Shown here piece after piece: positions 8,410 to 16,419 of a stretch of 64,000 bases of DNA. The notes beneath the pieces were generated by a model. It was not told where the DNA came from, did not search any database, and saw nothing but the letters and a program-made list of their open reading frames with translations. Position 1 is the stretch's first letter. Each line of letters begins with the position of its first letter. The DNA is from an uncultured Oscillibacter sp. (GTDB lineage: Bacteria; Bacillota; Clostridia; Oscillospirales; Oscillospiraceae). The position numbers and the translations under genes are program-made. The stretch lies in the NCBI GenBank assembly GCA_947577075.1, contig CANPTW010000001.1, forward strand, positions 1-64,000. The letters run 5' to 3'.

Positions 8410-8891
8410 GCCCCAGGAATCGCGGCGGAGGGCGCAGGCGGCTCCTCGTCCCCCTCCGTGACCTCCACGGCGGCAATCAGCGCCGCAACATCGCCCTTGT
8501 TGTTGCACTTCTTGATGGCGGCAACATCCACGCCCAGCGCATCTGCCATTTCATCCAGCTTCTTCCGCGTCAACTGGAGTAAGCTCTCCACTGTGTAGTG
8601 GCCGTCCACGATATCCAAAACGGGCTCGTCGCTCCTGCCCATTTCTTGGCCCGGTGTGCCGCCTCCGCCTTCAGGTATGGTGCTACCCGGATTATTGCCG
8701 CCATCGCCAGGAGGCTGGGTTACAACCGCCTCCTTGGGCCTTTCCTCGTCCACATAGGCGGCGACACCCAGACCAACCAGCCGTGCAGCCTCGGTATCAG
8801 GCACATCACAGATGCCACCCTTGGGTACAGGTTCCACAGAGCCATCGTCAGGCCGCCAACCGTAGGTGCCAGCAATTATTTTGACTTTCAT
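8406..8891 (-). CDS. Phage capsid-region protein with LEM/HeH-like C-terminal helix pair
   Basis: A 161-residue protein. The N-terminal 55 residues (MKVKIIAGTYGWRPDDGSVE) are a compact beta-rich unit. The middle is a Pro/Gly-rich linker. The C-terminal part has SLLQLTRKKLDEMADALGVD, similar to short HeH/Rho-N-type helix-extended-helix motifs that bind nucleic acid. It lies directly after the major capsid gene where head-tail adaptor or capsid-associated proteins are found. Exact role unknown. One copy of the GGTTRYAACC palindrome lies within its coding sequence. Confidence 0.65.
   Translation of the reverse strand: MKVKIIAGTYGWRPDDGSVEPVPKGGICDVPDTEAARLVGLGVAAYVDEERPKEAVVTQPPGDGGNNPGSTIPEGGGGTPGQEMGRSDEPVLDIVDGHYTVESLLQLTRKKLDEMADALGVDVAAIKKCNNKGDVAALIAAVEVTEGDEEPPAPSAAIPGA
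8718..8727. repeat. Palindrome GGTTRYAACC, copy 1 (exact)
   Basis: GGTTACAACC on the plus strand. On the minus strand it reads GCG GTT GTA ACC inside the 8406-8891 gene (residues A-V-V-T). One of six exact copies scattered through the prophage. Confidence 0.7.
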
Positions 8892-8914
8892 GGTGTGCTC
8901 CTTTCAGATATATC

Positions 8915-9991
8915 TCATGCTACCACGTTGGCGGCAAAGATGTAGGGGCAGTAGTTGAGCGGTGCGGCCAGGGGCCGGGTAGCCAAACGGAGTTTCCGCT
9001 GATCCTTGTCCTGGTCGATGCTGAACTTGGGAATGCGGAGGCCTACGTGAGTGGCGGGTTCCGTGGAGCCGTAGTCAATCTGAGTAATGCGGCCATACAT
9101 CAGGTGCCCGCATCCAGGGGCCGTTACCATGGCGCCGTTCACAGGAAAGTATTTCTGCGTTGCGCCGGAGACGTCCACATAGGACTCGTTGACTTTGAAC
9201 AGGTTCAAATCGAATCCGCCAAAATTAAGCACTCCCATGAACACTACGCCGGGATAACCTGTGAGCTGCTGCTTGATCTCCCCGACAATGATGCCGCTCT
9301 GCTTGTTCAGCGTATCGCGCACATCCTTGTTCTTTACGATAACAGCCGCTGTCTTGGGGCCAAGGATCAGGTCAACGGCAGGCAGCCCCCGGTCAGACAA
9401 GAGCGTACTCATAGCCTCGACATCACCGAAGAAGTCGCCATCCGGGTCGCTCCACTGCTTGGCAACCGTGAAGATGTGATCGCTGGTGTCGTCAAAGAAT
9501 CTGACGCGCAACACCTCGCCCTCGGTCTTGTCGTCCATGTAGGTCTGCATGGTGCAGGCGTTGTTGATCATCGTCTGCACGGCCATCCACTCCTCACGGC
9601 GGCGGATACGTCTGTCCATGTCAGTCAGATCACGGAGCTGCAGACGCGCAGCACGCTGAGCAGGGGTGGAGTTAGCGTAGATGGCCTCGCCAAAACCGCG
9701 CTTGTTCAGTTCATCCATGGTAAGGAGGCGGGAAGGGGCGATATAAGCAGGCTCAAACTCATGGATTTCGTAGCCCTGACGCCCCATGGGGATGTCGCCA
9801 GCGCGCCGGTCCACGAACGCCGCCATCTTCTGGTCTCCCCGCATATACTCGGTGAGCACCTTGTCAGCGTCGAAAACATCATCCTCGCCAGTGACGAAAT
9901 ACCGGTCACGAAAGAAAGAGGGAACCGGCACAATTTCCTCGGTAATGGCCTTGAGGACATAGGTATCAAAAAAGTTCAGTGTAGCAGGCAT
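8915..9991 (-). CDS. Major capsid protein (lambda gpE family)
   Basis: A 358-residue protein from the ATG at 9991 (MPATLNFFDTYVLKAITEEI), chosen because AAGGAGGG lies just upstream. The HK97-fold lambda E family is indicated by the N-terminal helix, the SFFRDRYF and MRGDQKMAAFVDRRAGDIPM segments, and the late YGRITQIDYGSTEPATHVGL region with RIPKFSIDQDKDQRKL. It follows the decoration protein gene, as in lambda D-E order. Confidence 0.92.
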   Translation of the reverse strand: MPATLNFFDTYVLKAITEEIVPVPSFFRDRYFVTGEDDVFDADKVLTEYMRGDQKMAAFVDRRAGDIPMGRQGYEIHEFEPAYIAPSRLLTMDELNKRGFGEAIYANSTPAQRAARLQLRDLTDMDRRIRRREEWMAVQTMINNACTMQTYMDDKTEGEVLRVRFFDDTSDHIFTVAKQWSDPDGDFFGDVEAMSTLLSDRGLPAVDLILGPKTAAVIVKNKDVRDTLNKQSGIIVGEIKQQLTGYPGVVFMGVLNFGGFDLNLFKVNESYVDVSGATQKYFPVNGAMVTAPGCGHLMYGRITQIDYGSTEPATHVGLRIPKFSIDQDKDQRKLRLATRPLAAPLNYCPYIFAANVVA

Positions 9992-10004
9992 CGTGTTACC
10001 CTCC

Positions 10005-10436
10005 TTAGGTGGCGGGGGCGGCAGCCTTAAAGACAATGTTGCGCATACGCAGATTGTCTTTGTCGCCCTCGGTGATGGTGTAGTCCTTGGCTGTCGTCAC
10101 CTTGCCTGGATCGAAACATCCAGCGGTGTAGGTGGCCACTTTCACGTCCTCGGTGGTGCCCACCTCGGTATCGTCGCACAAGATGCAGTCCGGGATCAGC
10201 GTCTCGGCGGGAACAGCCGGCTGCCCCTCGGCGGCTTCCTTGGCGGGGGCGGCCTCAGTACCCAAGATGACCAGCTTGCCGCTAATGCTGGACTTCGCCA
10301 GCAAAGTCCCCCGTTTGTAGAGCGTGGCGGTGGTCAGCTTGGCGATGGTGCCGCCACGCACCTGGGGTTTGGGGGTGAGGTCTGTGATAAGACCGTCGTA
10401 CTCCATATCGCCCAATTTTCTTCCGAGTTCTCTCAT
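10005..10436 (-). CDS. Head decoration protein (lambda gpD-like)
   Basis: A 143-residue beta-rich protein of the gpD trimer type: LITDLTPKPQVRGGTIAKL near the N-terminus, then a GTLLAKSSISGKLVILGTEA stretch and a C-terminal TITEGDKDNLRMRNIVFKAA segment. It should bind the expanded capsid at three-fold sites and stabilise packaged DNA. A 20-residue Ala/Glu/Pro insertion (about residues 65-85) is longer than in lambda D. It lies between the protease/scaffold and capsid genes, the lambda C-Nu3-D-E order. Confidence 0.85.
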   Translation of the reverse strand: MRELGRKLGDMEYDGLITDLTPKPQVRGGTIAKLTTATLYKRGTLLAKSSISGKLVILGTEAAPAKEAAEGQPAVPAETLIPDCILCDDTEVGTTEDVKVATYTAGCFDPGKVTTAKDYTITEGDKDNLRMRNIVFKAAAPAT

Positions 10437-10439
10437 GGC

Positions 10440-10862
10440 TTATTTGCCCTCCTTTCCGAATAGGGCCTTGACTGACGCGCGGGCGTCGGCCATACGCTGA
10501 TCCGGCGTCTGCTTTTCCGCGGGCAGTGCCTCGCCACGGTCGTGCGCGGCACCCACGCCCTGAGCGCCGGAGGCCTGGTTGTCGGCCTGCATCTGGGTCA
10601 GGAACGTCTGGCCCTTTTCGGCGGCGGCCTGGGCCGCCCGATAGGTCAGCTCCTGGGCCGTGCAGGCTTTCTCGCCGTACTTGGCCTCCTGCACCAGCGC
10701 AGGGTCGATCACGCCGGCCACAGCATCAATCTCCTGGAGCCGCTTACGCTCCGCCTCGATGTCACCGGCAGCGCCGGAGACAGCGGCAGCTTTCGCCTCA
10801 GCCTCCAGTTGGGCCGTCAGTTCCGGGAATTCTGCCCGAAACTCTGCTAAGGTTTTTGCCAT
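10440..10862 (-). CDS. Nested internal start: separate scaffold protein (Nu3-like)
   Basis: Inside the protease gene, in the same frame, an ATG at 10862-10860 opens a 140-residue product (MAKTLAEFRAEFPELTAQLE). A strong AAGGAGGAG ribosome site lies about nine bases upstream. It corresponds exactly to the scaffold half. Lambda makes Nu3 from gene C by the same trick. The separate product is inferred from the ribosome site and the domain boundary. Confidence 0.7.
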   Translation of the reverse strand: MAKTLAEFRAEFPELTAQLEAEAKAAAVSGAAGDIEAERKRLQEIDAVAGVIDPALVQEAKYGEKACTAQELTYRAAQAAAEKGQTFLTQMQADNQASGAQGVGAAHDRGEALPAEKQTPDQRMADARASVKALFGKEGK

Positions 10863-11681
10863 AGGGTGGTCTCCTCCTTCTTTACTGCCGGGTTCATCCG
10901 GCGATTTTTTATGTGTCTCAGCCGGGGGTTCGTCCCCAGATTTGACCGTAGGGATACCGTCCGGGGCAAACATCCCCGGAGCCAGGTGGAGCGTCCGGCC
11001 ATTCACGAACAGCCGCCGCCCGTCTGCGCTGGCCGCAATTTGGGCCGGTTCGCCGTCCTCCAACAGTTCGTCGGCAAATCCCTTGCTGACAGCCTCCCGG
11101 CCCGTCATGTAAGTAGTGTCCGACATCATGTGCGACAGCACTGTGTCAGACAGGCCGGTCTTGCGCTTGTAAATCTCCACCTGCATCTTGTCCCAAGCAT
11201 CCTGGTTGGTGGCCTGCTCCCGCAGTTCATCCGCGTTATAACCGCCAAAAAGGAACGTCCAGCACTTGTGGATCATCACAAGGCTGGACGGATTGACCTT
11301 GACGGTATCGCAGGCGCACATGATAAGAGAGCCCCCGGACATAGCCACGCCGTCCACAATGCAGGTCAGGTGTACCCCTGCCCGGGCCAACTCCCGAAGC
11401 CGGTTATGGATGGTGTTGGACACGCCAGCGTCGCCGCCGTAGCTGTTCATACGGATGGTGATCTCGCTGCACCCGGCAATCCGTTCCAGGTCGCTCATGA
11501 ACTCGTCCAGGAGGATGAATTGCCCCTCAACGGGGTCGCCCCACCAGTCCGTGGGTTGCTGGTCGTAGATGTCGCCATACATGGTGACCTCGGCGCTCTG
11601 GCCGTCCGTAGTCGCCATGGCATAGGCGGATTTCTTGATATTGACAGCGGGAACTTTGCCCGGTTTCGTAGGTTTGCTCAT
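10440..11681 (-). CDS. Prohead protease fused to scaffold (ClpP-fold, lambda C-like)
   Basis: A 413-residue two-part protein. Residues about 30-210 form a ClpP/S49-like serine protease with the Ser in VAMSGGSLIM and a His in MIHKCW. Then comes a Pro/Lys linker and a C-terminal scaffold-like part from about residue 273 (MAKTLAEFRAEFPELTAQLE) with long Ala-rich helices. The protease matures the prohead and the C-terminal part acts as assembly core. The start overlaps the portal stop. One near-copy of the phage palindrome lies at 11234-11243. Confidence 0.88.
   Translation of the reverse strand: MSKPTKPGKVPAVNIKKSAYAMATTDGQSAEVTMYGDIYDQQPTDWWGDPVEGQFILLDEFMSDLERIAGCSEITIRMNSYGGDAGVSNTIHNRLRELARAGVHLTCIVDGVAMSGGSLIMCACDTVKVNPSSLVMIHKCWTFLFGGYNADELREQATNQDAWDKMQVEIYKRKTGLSDTVLSHMMSDTTYMTGREAVSKGFADELLEDGEPAQIAASADGRRLFVNGRTLHLAPGMFAPDGIPTVKSGDEPPAETHKKSPDEPGSKEGGDHPMAKTLAEFRAEFPELTAQLEAEAKAAAVSGAAGDIEAERKRLQEIDAVAGVIDPALVQEAKYGEKACTAQELTYRAAQAAAEKGQTFLTQMQADNQASGAQGVGAAHDRGEALPAEKQTPDQRMADARASVKALFGKEGK
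11234..11243. repeat. Near-copy of the GGTTRYAACC palindrome
   Basis: CGTTATAACC, one mismatch from the palindrome, within the prohead protease gene. It is read in a different codon frame (GGC GGT TAT AAC) from most of the exact copies. Confidence 0.45.
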
Positions 11682-13297
11682 TCCGTTCCTTCCCCCTCGT
11701 AGTCATTTTTGTTTGGGTCTATCATGGCGGAGCCGCCGCCAGCCACAGACAGCAGTTCGTTTTCCCGCTTCAGTTGCTCGGCGTTCTCCTCCCAGTCTCC
11801 GCCGCCGCGCTCTCTGGTGATCTGCTCGTGGGTCTTGACGGCGTGTTGGGTCAGTAGCACATCCGCTTTGGCCTCCTTCAGCGGGTCAAGAGAGCTCTGC
11901 ACCGGCCCGATCCACCGCGCTCCACACCACGCGGCCCTGAGCAGGGGGTCAGTGAAAAAGCCCGGTGCGTTGATACGCCCCCGGGCCACAGCCTCCGCCA
12001 GCCAAATCTCATAGGCAGGCTGGCAGAAGTCGCTCACAAACCATTGCCGCCGCATTCTGAAGGCGTCCCATGCGTCCTGGAGGGCGGCGCGGGACGCGGA
12101 GTAAGAGGCGTTGTATTCCTTGATCAGAACGTCATAGGGAATCTCCAGCGCCGCGCCAATCAACTTGCAAAACATCTTGACAAAGGTGTCAAAGCCAGTC
12201 ACCGGCATGGTCGGATTGCCAAATCGGATGTCCTCGCCCTCCTGCAAGACGTTGATGGTGCCAGGCCCCATCTCCAACTCGTTCTCGCTACGGGATACGT
12301 TTTCTTCTCTGGGGTTTACTCCAGGGACGCCGTAAAGGTCGCCCGCTCCCACCTCGCTGAATGGGATTGCGTCAGGGTCGGCCTTGGTGACGATCCAGGC
12401 GGTGAAGAAACTCTGAATGACCGCCGCCATGAGCGACGAATCGGTGTATCGCCTCAGCTGCAAGAGCGGTTCAATGACCTGCGCCAGATAGCTGACGCCG
12501 CGGTATTGGTCGGGGCGTTCGCTGGACATGATGTGCAGGATGTTCGGCAGGCCTGTCTGTTCGCCGTAGGCTACCACCCGCTCCCATTTGGTTTCCTCGG
12601 CGGTAATCTGCCAGGGGTAGGTGTTGCGGATGTGGTAGGCCTCCACCATGCCGTCCACGCCCACCTCCACGCCGTCGTAGATGCAGTTCCCGGTCTTGGT
12701 GTTCTTCCCGTCCGTATAGCCGGGAGAGGTCGCCGCTCCCCCGTACTCGGCAGGAGTGCTCACTCGGTCTGCCTCCACCAGATGGAGCCGCAGCGTGTAG
12801 GGGCTAGTGGCGGTGGGCTCGGCCCGTTTCACCACCGCAAACACATCCCCGGACATGAGCCAGGAGAGAAGTGCCAACTGCTGCATCCCGTCAAAGTCGT
12901 TCATCCCGGTGGCGTCGCACCGCTCTTTCCTCCCAGCCCACATTCGGAACTCCCGCTCCGTCTTCCGCTGCCACTCTTTGGCGGCATCAGGGGAGAGCCC
13001 CAAAATATCCCGGTCAACGGCGCTTTTCAGGCTCAGGCCCACACCGACAACCTTTGTCCGATTGGTGTTGATGGCGGACGTTGCAACAGGAGAGGCCATA
13101 TAGAGCATTCTGGCCCTTTGCCGCAACGTGTAGTTGTTCCAGTTAATGTCCTCGTTGGGGCTCCCGCTGCGGGGCAGAAAGCCCTTCATGGATCTCCGGG
13201 TGATACTGGCCCCGGCCTCACTGTAACCGTTGGCCTGTGGGCGGACGCTATCCGGCAAGAGCAGACCGGTTCGTTTATCCTGATAAATGCTGACCAC
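11678..13297 (-). CDS. Portal protein (lambda gpB family)
   Basis: A protein of up to 539 residues of the lambda portal family: NWNNYTLRQRARMLYMASPV, TNRTKVVGVGLSLKSAV, LSWLMSGDVFAVV and AALEIPYDVLIKEYNASYSA are family-typical segments. It forms the dodecameric DNA entry ring. The start is uncertain: the GTG at 13297 lies inside the likely GGGAGGTG ribosome site, so an ATT seven codon-bases downstream, or a later start, may be used. It overlaps the protease gene by four bases. Confidence 0.92.
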   Translation of the reverse strand: MVSIYQDKRTGLLLPDSVRPQANGYSEAGASITRRSMKGFLPRSGSPNEDINWNNYTLRQRARMLYMASPVATSAINTNRTKVVGVGLSLKSAVDRDILGLSPDAAKEWQRKTEREFRMWAGRKERCDATGMNDFDGMQQLALLSWLMSGDVFAVVKRAEPTATSPYTLRLHLVEADRVSTPAEYGGAATSPGYTDGKNTKTGNCIYDGVEVGVDGMVEAYHIRNTYPWQITAEETKWERVVAYGEQTGLPNILHIMSSERPDQYRGVSYLAQVIEPLLQLRRYTDSSLMAAVIQSFFTAWIVTKADPDAIPFSEVGAGDLYGVPGVNPREENVSRSENELEMGPGTINVLQEGEDIRFGNPTMPVTGFDTFVKMFCKLIGAALEIPYDVLIKEYNASYSASRAALQDAWDAFRMRRQWFVSDFCQPAYEIWLAEAVARGRINAPGFFTDPLLRAAWCGARWIGPVQSSLDPLKEAKADVLLTQHAVKTHEQITRERGGGDWEENAEQLKRENELLSVAGGGSAMIDPNKNDYEGEGTE

Positions 13298-13389
13298 CTC
13301 CCGTCAGTCAAATAAGCGGGCCGCCCTGCGGAAAAGGAGCGGAAATCCGCAGGGACAGCCCATGGTAAAAGCCCCGTAGGGCGAATACC
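13298..13389 (-). other. Short intergenic region with two hairpins
   Basis: This 92-base gap between the gpW-like gene and portal holds two inverted repeats: 9-bp arms CCCTGCGGA at 13324-13332/13346-13354, and 6-bp arms at 13376-13393 overlapping the upstream stop and followed by GGGGCTTTT on the minus strand. The second could be a weak terminator. No ORF is seen. Confidence 0.4.
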
Positions 13390-13647
13390 CTACCAGTCGC
13401 GCGGCAGGATGGCGAAGGATTTTCGCACCCTCCCGCCGTTCAGCAGAGCTTCCAGCTCGTCAACCTTACGCTCCGCCTCCTCGATCTTGTCCTGAAGTTC
13501 GGGCAGGTCAAAGCGGGTGAGCTTTCTGTCGTCGATGGAGTAGGACTTCACCCCACCGTCCAGCAGGGCCAGATACGCCTTGCGGAGCTTCGCCAGGGCC
13601 TCCCGCCAGAACTCAAGCCGCGCCTTTATCTCCGTTCGATTTGCCAT
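13390..13647 (-). CDS. gpW-like/DUF6148-type small head protein
   Basis: An 85-residue protein from the ATG at 13647 (MANRTEIKARLEFWREALAK). A longer start at 13671 also overlaps the terminase gene. It is almost wholly helical, with a YLALLDGGVKSYSIDDRKLT turn and a C-terminal EAERKVDELEALLNGG coiled coil, the pattern of gpW/DUF6148 proteins found between terminase and portal. gpW in lambda stabilises packaged heads before tail joining. Confidence 0.75.
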   Translation of the reverse strand: MANRTEIKARLEFWREALAKLRKAYLALLDGGVKSYSIDDRKLTRFDLPELQDKIEEAERKVDELEALLNGGRVRKSFAILPRDW

Positions 13648-13657
13648 ATAGCCCACC

Positions 13658-15604
13658 TCACCATTCGTCATACTGTTTCGCCCCGGCAGACCGCTTGACC
13701 CGGGAGCGCCGGGCTGGGGCGGGTGCTGCGGCGGTTGTAACCGCCTTTCCTCTGGATGCCTGGAGCCAGCGGTCTATGGCGTCCAGGTCTTTGGGGATGG
13801 CCTGGAACGCCGCCATAGCGTAGTTGCGGCAGTCCAGGGCCTCGTTGCGCTCATGCCCCGGTATCTTTTTCCACTGCCAGGGCTGGCGCTTTTCCTTGTC
13901 GTAGACAAGCCGCTCCGACAGCAGACCGACGAAATATCCGGCGCCATAATCGTCCCGCTTGGGGAAATGGCAGTATCGGGGGCCTGGTTCCTCCACCCGC
14001 AGGGCGTCCATGATGCGCTGCTTGCCGGAGTCTACGCCGATTTCATACATCCAACAGCTGCCAATGTAGCGGCCTTTTATCATGATTTTCTGCTTTTTGG
14101 GCCGGTCGGTGTAGGGCGCGTCGTGCTTGGTGGAGCCCATGATGGCGAACACCTTCTTGCTAATCCTGTTGCGGCACTCTTGCCGGACTTCACCGGAGAA
14201 GTGACCGCCCTGATCTACAAAACTCAGGGACAGACGCAGCGTGATACCGTCCGCGAAGTGAAACTGGCGGTCGAACAATACCTCGTCCAGCTTCTTCCAT
14301 GTGTCTGGGTCGTCCGGTCTCCCCATGACGATGCCCTTCTCAATGCCCCAAGTCTGCCCGAAGTGACCATGGCCCACGACCTCATACTCCATGCGGTCGT
14401 CCTGGGTGTCCACACCGGCGGTCAGCACCAGAACGCCGTCCGGCAGCTCAATGGGCGTCCCGCCCTCTTGCAGACCGTAGGGCTCGACTTCCCGTCTGGA
14501 CATCAGCGTGTCCTCGCTGGCGAGGTCGCCCCGATCTTCCCACAGCTCGCCGAAACGGGTGTTGTAGACCACCTGCATTTTCTCGGTACTGCCCCTGGCA
14601 TACAGATATTCCAGGATGGTGGATTCCCAGGAGGCCCACGGGCTCACAAAAGAATTCAGCCAAAAAGAACGGACGCCCCGCTTGTAGGCGTCCGGGTTCT
14701 CCGCAACCCATTTGGCTGGCTGTCGCTTGATTTCCGCCTCCTCCGAGACGCAGGCACAGCCGGGGCACAGGTACAGAATATTGCTGACCTCGTATTGGGT
14801 CTTTTTCTGGACAACCGTTTCTTTGATGTCGAAACGGATATTTTCAAATTTAATGTCGTGGTACTCCCCGCAGTGAGGACACTGGACGCACCACCGCTCC
14901 ATCGTCCCCTCATAGAAGGAGTCCGCGATTGCGCTGGCCCCCTTGATTGTGGGGGTGCTGACCTCCACCGCCTTGGCGTTGTAGAACGTGATTTGTCGGG
15001 CCATTGCCAGTTTCCAGGGGTCGCCCTCTTTGCCGGCCGACACCGCCCAACGGTCCCGCTCGTCCCCAATCACATAACGGATGGGCTTGGATGCCAGAGC
15101 GTGGGCCTCGGTGGAGCCGCAGAGCGTCAGGATGCCGCCGGGGTATGTCTTTTGCAGAATGGTGTTTCCGCTGTCTCTGCTCTTGGGCGAGGCCACCTTC
15201 CGGCGCAGCGTTGGGCAGTCCCGTATCATCGGGGCGATTCTCAGCTTGGAATACTCCTTGGCGTCCACGGTGGTAGGATGGACAAACAGGATGGAACTGG
15301 GGTCTTGGTCGATGATGTAGCCGATGATATTGTTCTCTAGCTCCGATTTGCCGATCTGGGAGGATGACACTAGCACCAGCCGCCGTATCTTCGGGTCGGT
15401 GAATGCGTCCATGATCTCCCGTAGATAGGGCGTCCGACTGACACGGTATGCGCCGGTCTCCGCGCTGCTCTCGGAGGACAGGCGGCGCTTCTTCTCCGCC
15501 CACTCTGTAACAGTGTAATTCTGCGGGGGCTTCATTCCGGCGAGGGCCTTTGAAATGGCGATATTGAGCCGGGTCGCCCTGACCGCTGCCTGCATATCAG
15601 CCAT
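13658..15604 (-). CDS. Terminase large subunit (lambda gpA-like)
   Basis: About 648 residues from the ATG at 15604 (MADMQAAVRATRLNIAISKA, GGAGGA upstream). Upstream in-frame starts lack a good site. The ATPase half has a Walker A-like SSSQIGKSE and Walker B-like VIGDERDRW. A zinc-binding pair (CPHCGEYHD and CPGCACV) follows. The C-terminal nuclease begins at LTAGVDTQDDRMEYE with acidic residues. It cuts and pumps DNA into the prohead. Overlaps the small subunit gene by eight bases. A copy of the phage palindrome lies near its 3' end. Confidence 0.93.
   Translation of the reverse strand: MADMQAAVRATRLNIAISKALAGMKPPQNYTVTEWAEKKRRLSSESSAETGAYRVSRTPYLREIMDAFTDPKIRRLVLVSSSQIGKSELENNIIGYIIDQDPSSILFVHPTTVDAKEYSKLRIAPMIRDCPTLRRKVASPKSRDSGNTILQKTYPGGILTLCGSTEAHALASKPIRYVIGDERDRWAVSAGKEGDPWKLAMARQITFYNAKAVEVSTPTIKGASAIADSFYEGTMERWCVQCPHCGEYHDIKFENIRFDIKETVVQKKTQYEVSNILYLCPGCACVSEEAEIKRQPAKWVAENPDAYKRGVRSFWLNSFVSPWASWESTILEYLYARGSTEKMQVVYNTRFGELWEDRGDLASEDTLMSRREVEPYGLQEGGTPIELPDGVLVLTAGVDTQDDRMEYEVVGHGHFGQTWGIEKGIVMGRPDDPDTWKKLDEVLFDRQFHFADGITLRLSLSFVDQGGHFSGEVRQECRNRISKKVFAIMGSTKHDAPYTDRPKKQKIMIKGRYIGSCWMYEIGVDSGKQRIMDALRVEEPGPRYCHFPKRDDYGAGYFVGLLSERLVYDKEKRQPWQWKKIPGHERNEALDCRNYAMAAFQAIPKDLDAIDRWLQASRGKAVTTAAAPAPARRSRVKRSAGAKQYDEW
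13733..13742. repeat. Palindrome GGTTRYAACC, copy 2 (exact)
   Basis: GGTTGTAACC inside a perfect 16-bp palindrome GGCGGTTGTAACCGCC (13730-13745). It lies in the terminase large subunit gene and is read as GCG GTT ACA ACC GCC. Confidence 0.75.
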
Positions 15605-16169
15605 TTTCTTCATCCTCCGCGGCAAAACTCTCCCAGTCACGCCGTTCCCGCACCCGCTCCTCGTACTTCTGCGGGTCGTACTTGTATTGCGACAGCTCCC
15701 GCATCACCTTGAATATCTCGGCCCGGATAAGCTCGGACGCCTCTGCCGCTGATGTGATGTTGGCGACGTCTACGGCCAGGCGCCCAGGCAGGGCCAGGAG
15801 CGCCCCCCGTATGGCGTAAATCAGATCCTCCGTCATAGCGGCCACGTCCTCGGAGCGATGCATCTTTCCCTCCAGCTCGTCAGCCTCCAGCTTGGCAATT
15901 TTGGCCTTGGAGTGCTTCAGTGTGACCTCCGCCGCCTGCTTCGCCCGTTCCAGCTTCATGTCCTCGTCGGATACCGGTTCCTTGTTGATGGTGGCGATGT
16001 ACCGTTGCAGGGAGTCTGCCAGCAGCAGGTGTCCACGCTTCACGGTCTGGAGCGTCCCGCCCCGGATCAGCTGATAGATGCGGTCGGCGCTCAGGCTGAG
16101 GAGTGCAGCCAATTCCGCAACGCTGACCTCTGTGTCTGCACCCAGCTTTTCACGTTTTGCCGCCGCCAT
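15597..16169 (-). CDS. Terminase small subunit (Nu1-like)
   Basis: A 190-residue protein. The N-terminal half holds a winged helix-turn-helix (SVAELAALLSLSADRIYQLI, then GGTLQTVKRGHLLLADSLQR) as in lambda Nu1. This is followed by a charged coiled coil with HSKAKIAKLEADELEGKMHR and a C-terminal segment for large-subunit contact. It should recognise the packaging site. GGAAGGAGG lies upstream of the start. An AT-rich inverted repeat just upstream could be part of its DNA target. Confidence 0.88.
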   Translation of the reverse strand: MAAAKREKLGADTEVSVAELAALLSLSADRIYQLIRGGTLQTVKRGHLLLADSLQRYIATINKEPVSDEDMKLERAKQAAEVTLKHSKAKIAKLEADELEGKMHRSEDVAAMTEDLIYAIRGALLALPGRLAVDVANITSAAEASELIRAEIFKVMRELSQYKYDPQKYEERVRERRDWESFAAEDEENG

Positions 16170-16187
16170 TTGGCTGCCTCCTTCCAG

Positions 16188-16212
16188 AAATTTTAGTGAA
16201 ATGACAAAATTT
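16188..16212. repeat. AT-rich inverted repeat upstream of terminase genes
   Basis: AAATTTT, an 11-base spacer, then AAAATTT, in otherwise GC-rich DNA immediately before the terminase small subunit ribosome site. It could be a binding site for the terminase small subunit (pac/cos region) or a regulator. The position is suggestive only. Confidence 0.35.
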
Positions 16213-16369
16213 TTCTCTGGTAACTGAACGAAAATCGGGGTCGTCGAGCCCGCATAAGAGGGGCGGCCCCGTCACAGTACCTTGATGGTCGTGGCGGGAC
16301 CGCGTTGCCGCTCCTATGCTCCTGGCAGGCCACAGCAGCCTGTGTGTCGGTAGTTGTCGTGTTGTCCAT
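16193..16369 (-). CDS. Possible 58-residue ORF between ParB-like and terminase genes
   Basis: The ATG at 16369 opens 58 codons ending TAA at 16193, the only ORF in the 250-base gap between the ParB-like gene and terminase. It begins MDNTTTTDTQAAVACQEH, is Arg-rich near the end and resembles nothing I recognise. A weak GAGGATAGG precedes it. It could be real or simply an open frame in a non-coding packaging/late promoter region. I saw no clear -35/-10 pair in the gap. Confidence 0.3.
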   Translation of the reverse strand: MDNTTTTDTQAAVACQEHRSGNAVPPRPSRYCDGAAPLMRARRPRFSFSYQRKILSFH

Positions 16370-16419
16370 GGTCTAACCTATCCTCGGTGATGGATGCGGA
16401 CACACGGCTTTCCATGGCC

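Noticed and set aside
13324-13393. Hairpins between the gpW-like and portal genes as a strong terminator
   Set aside because: The larger stem has no following U tract and a terminator here would cut off essential head genes; only weak attenuation is plausible.
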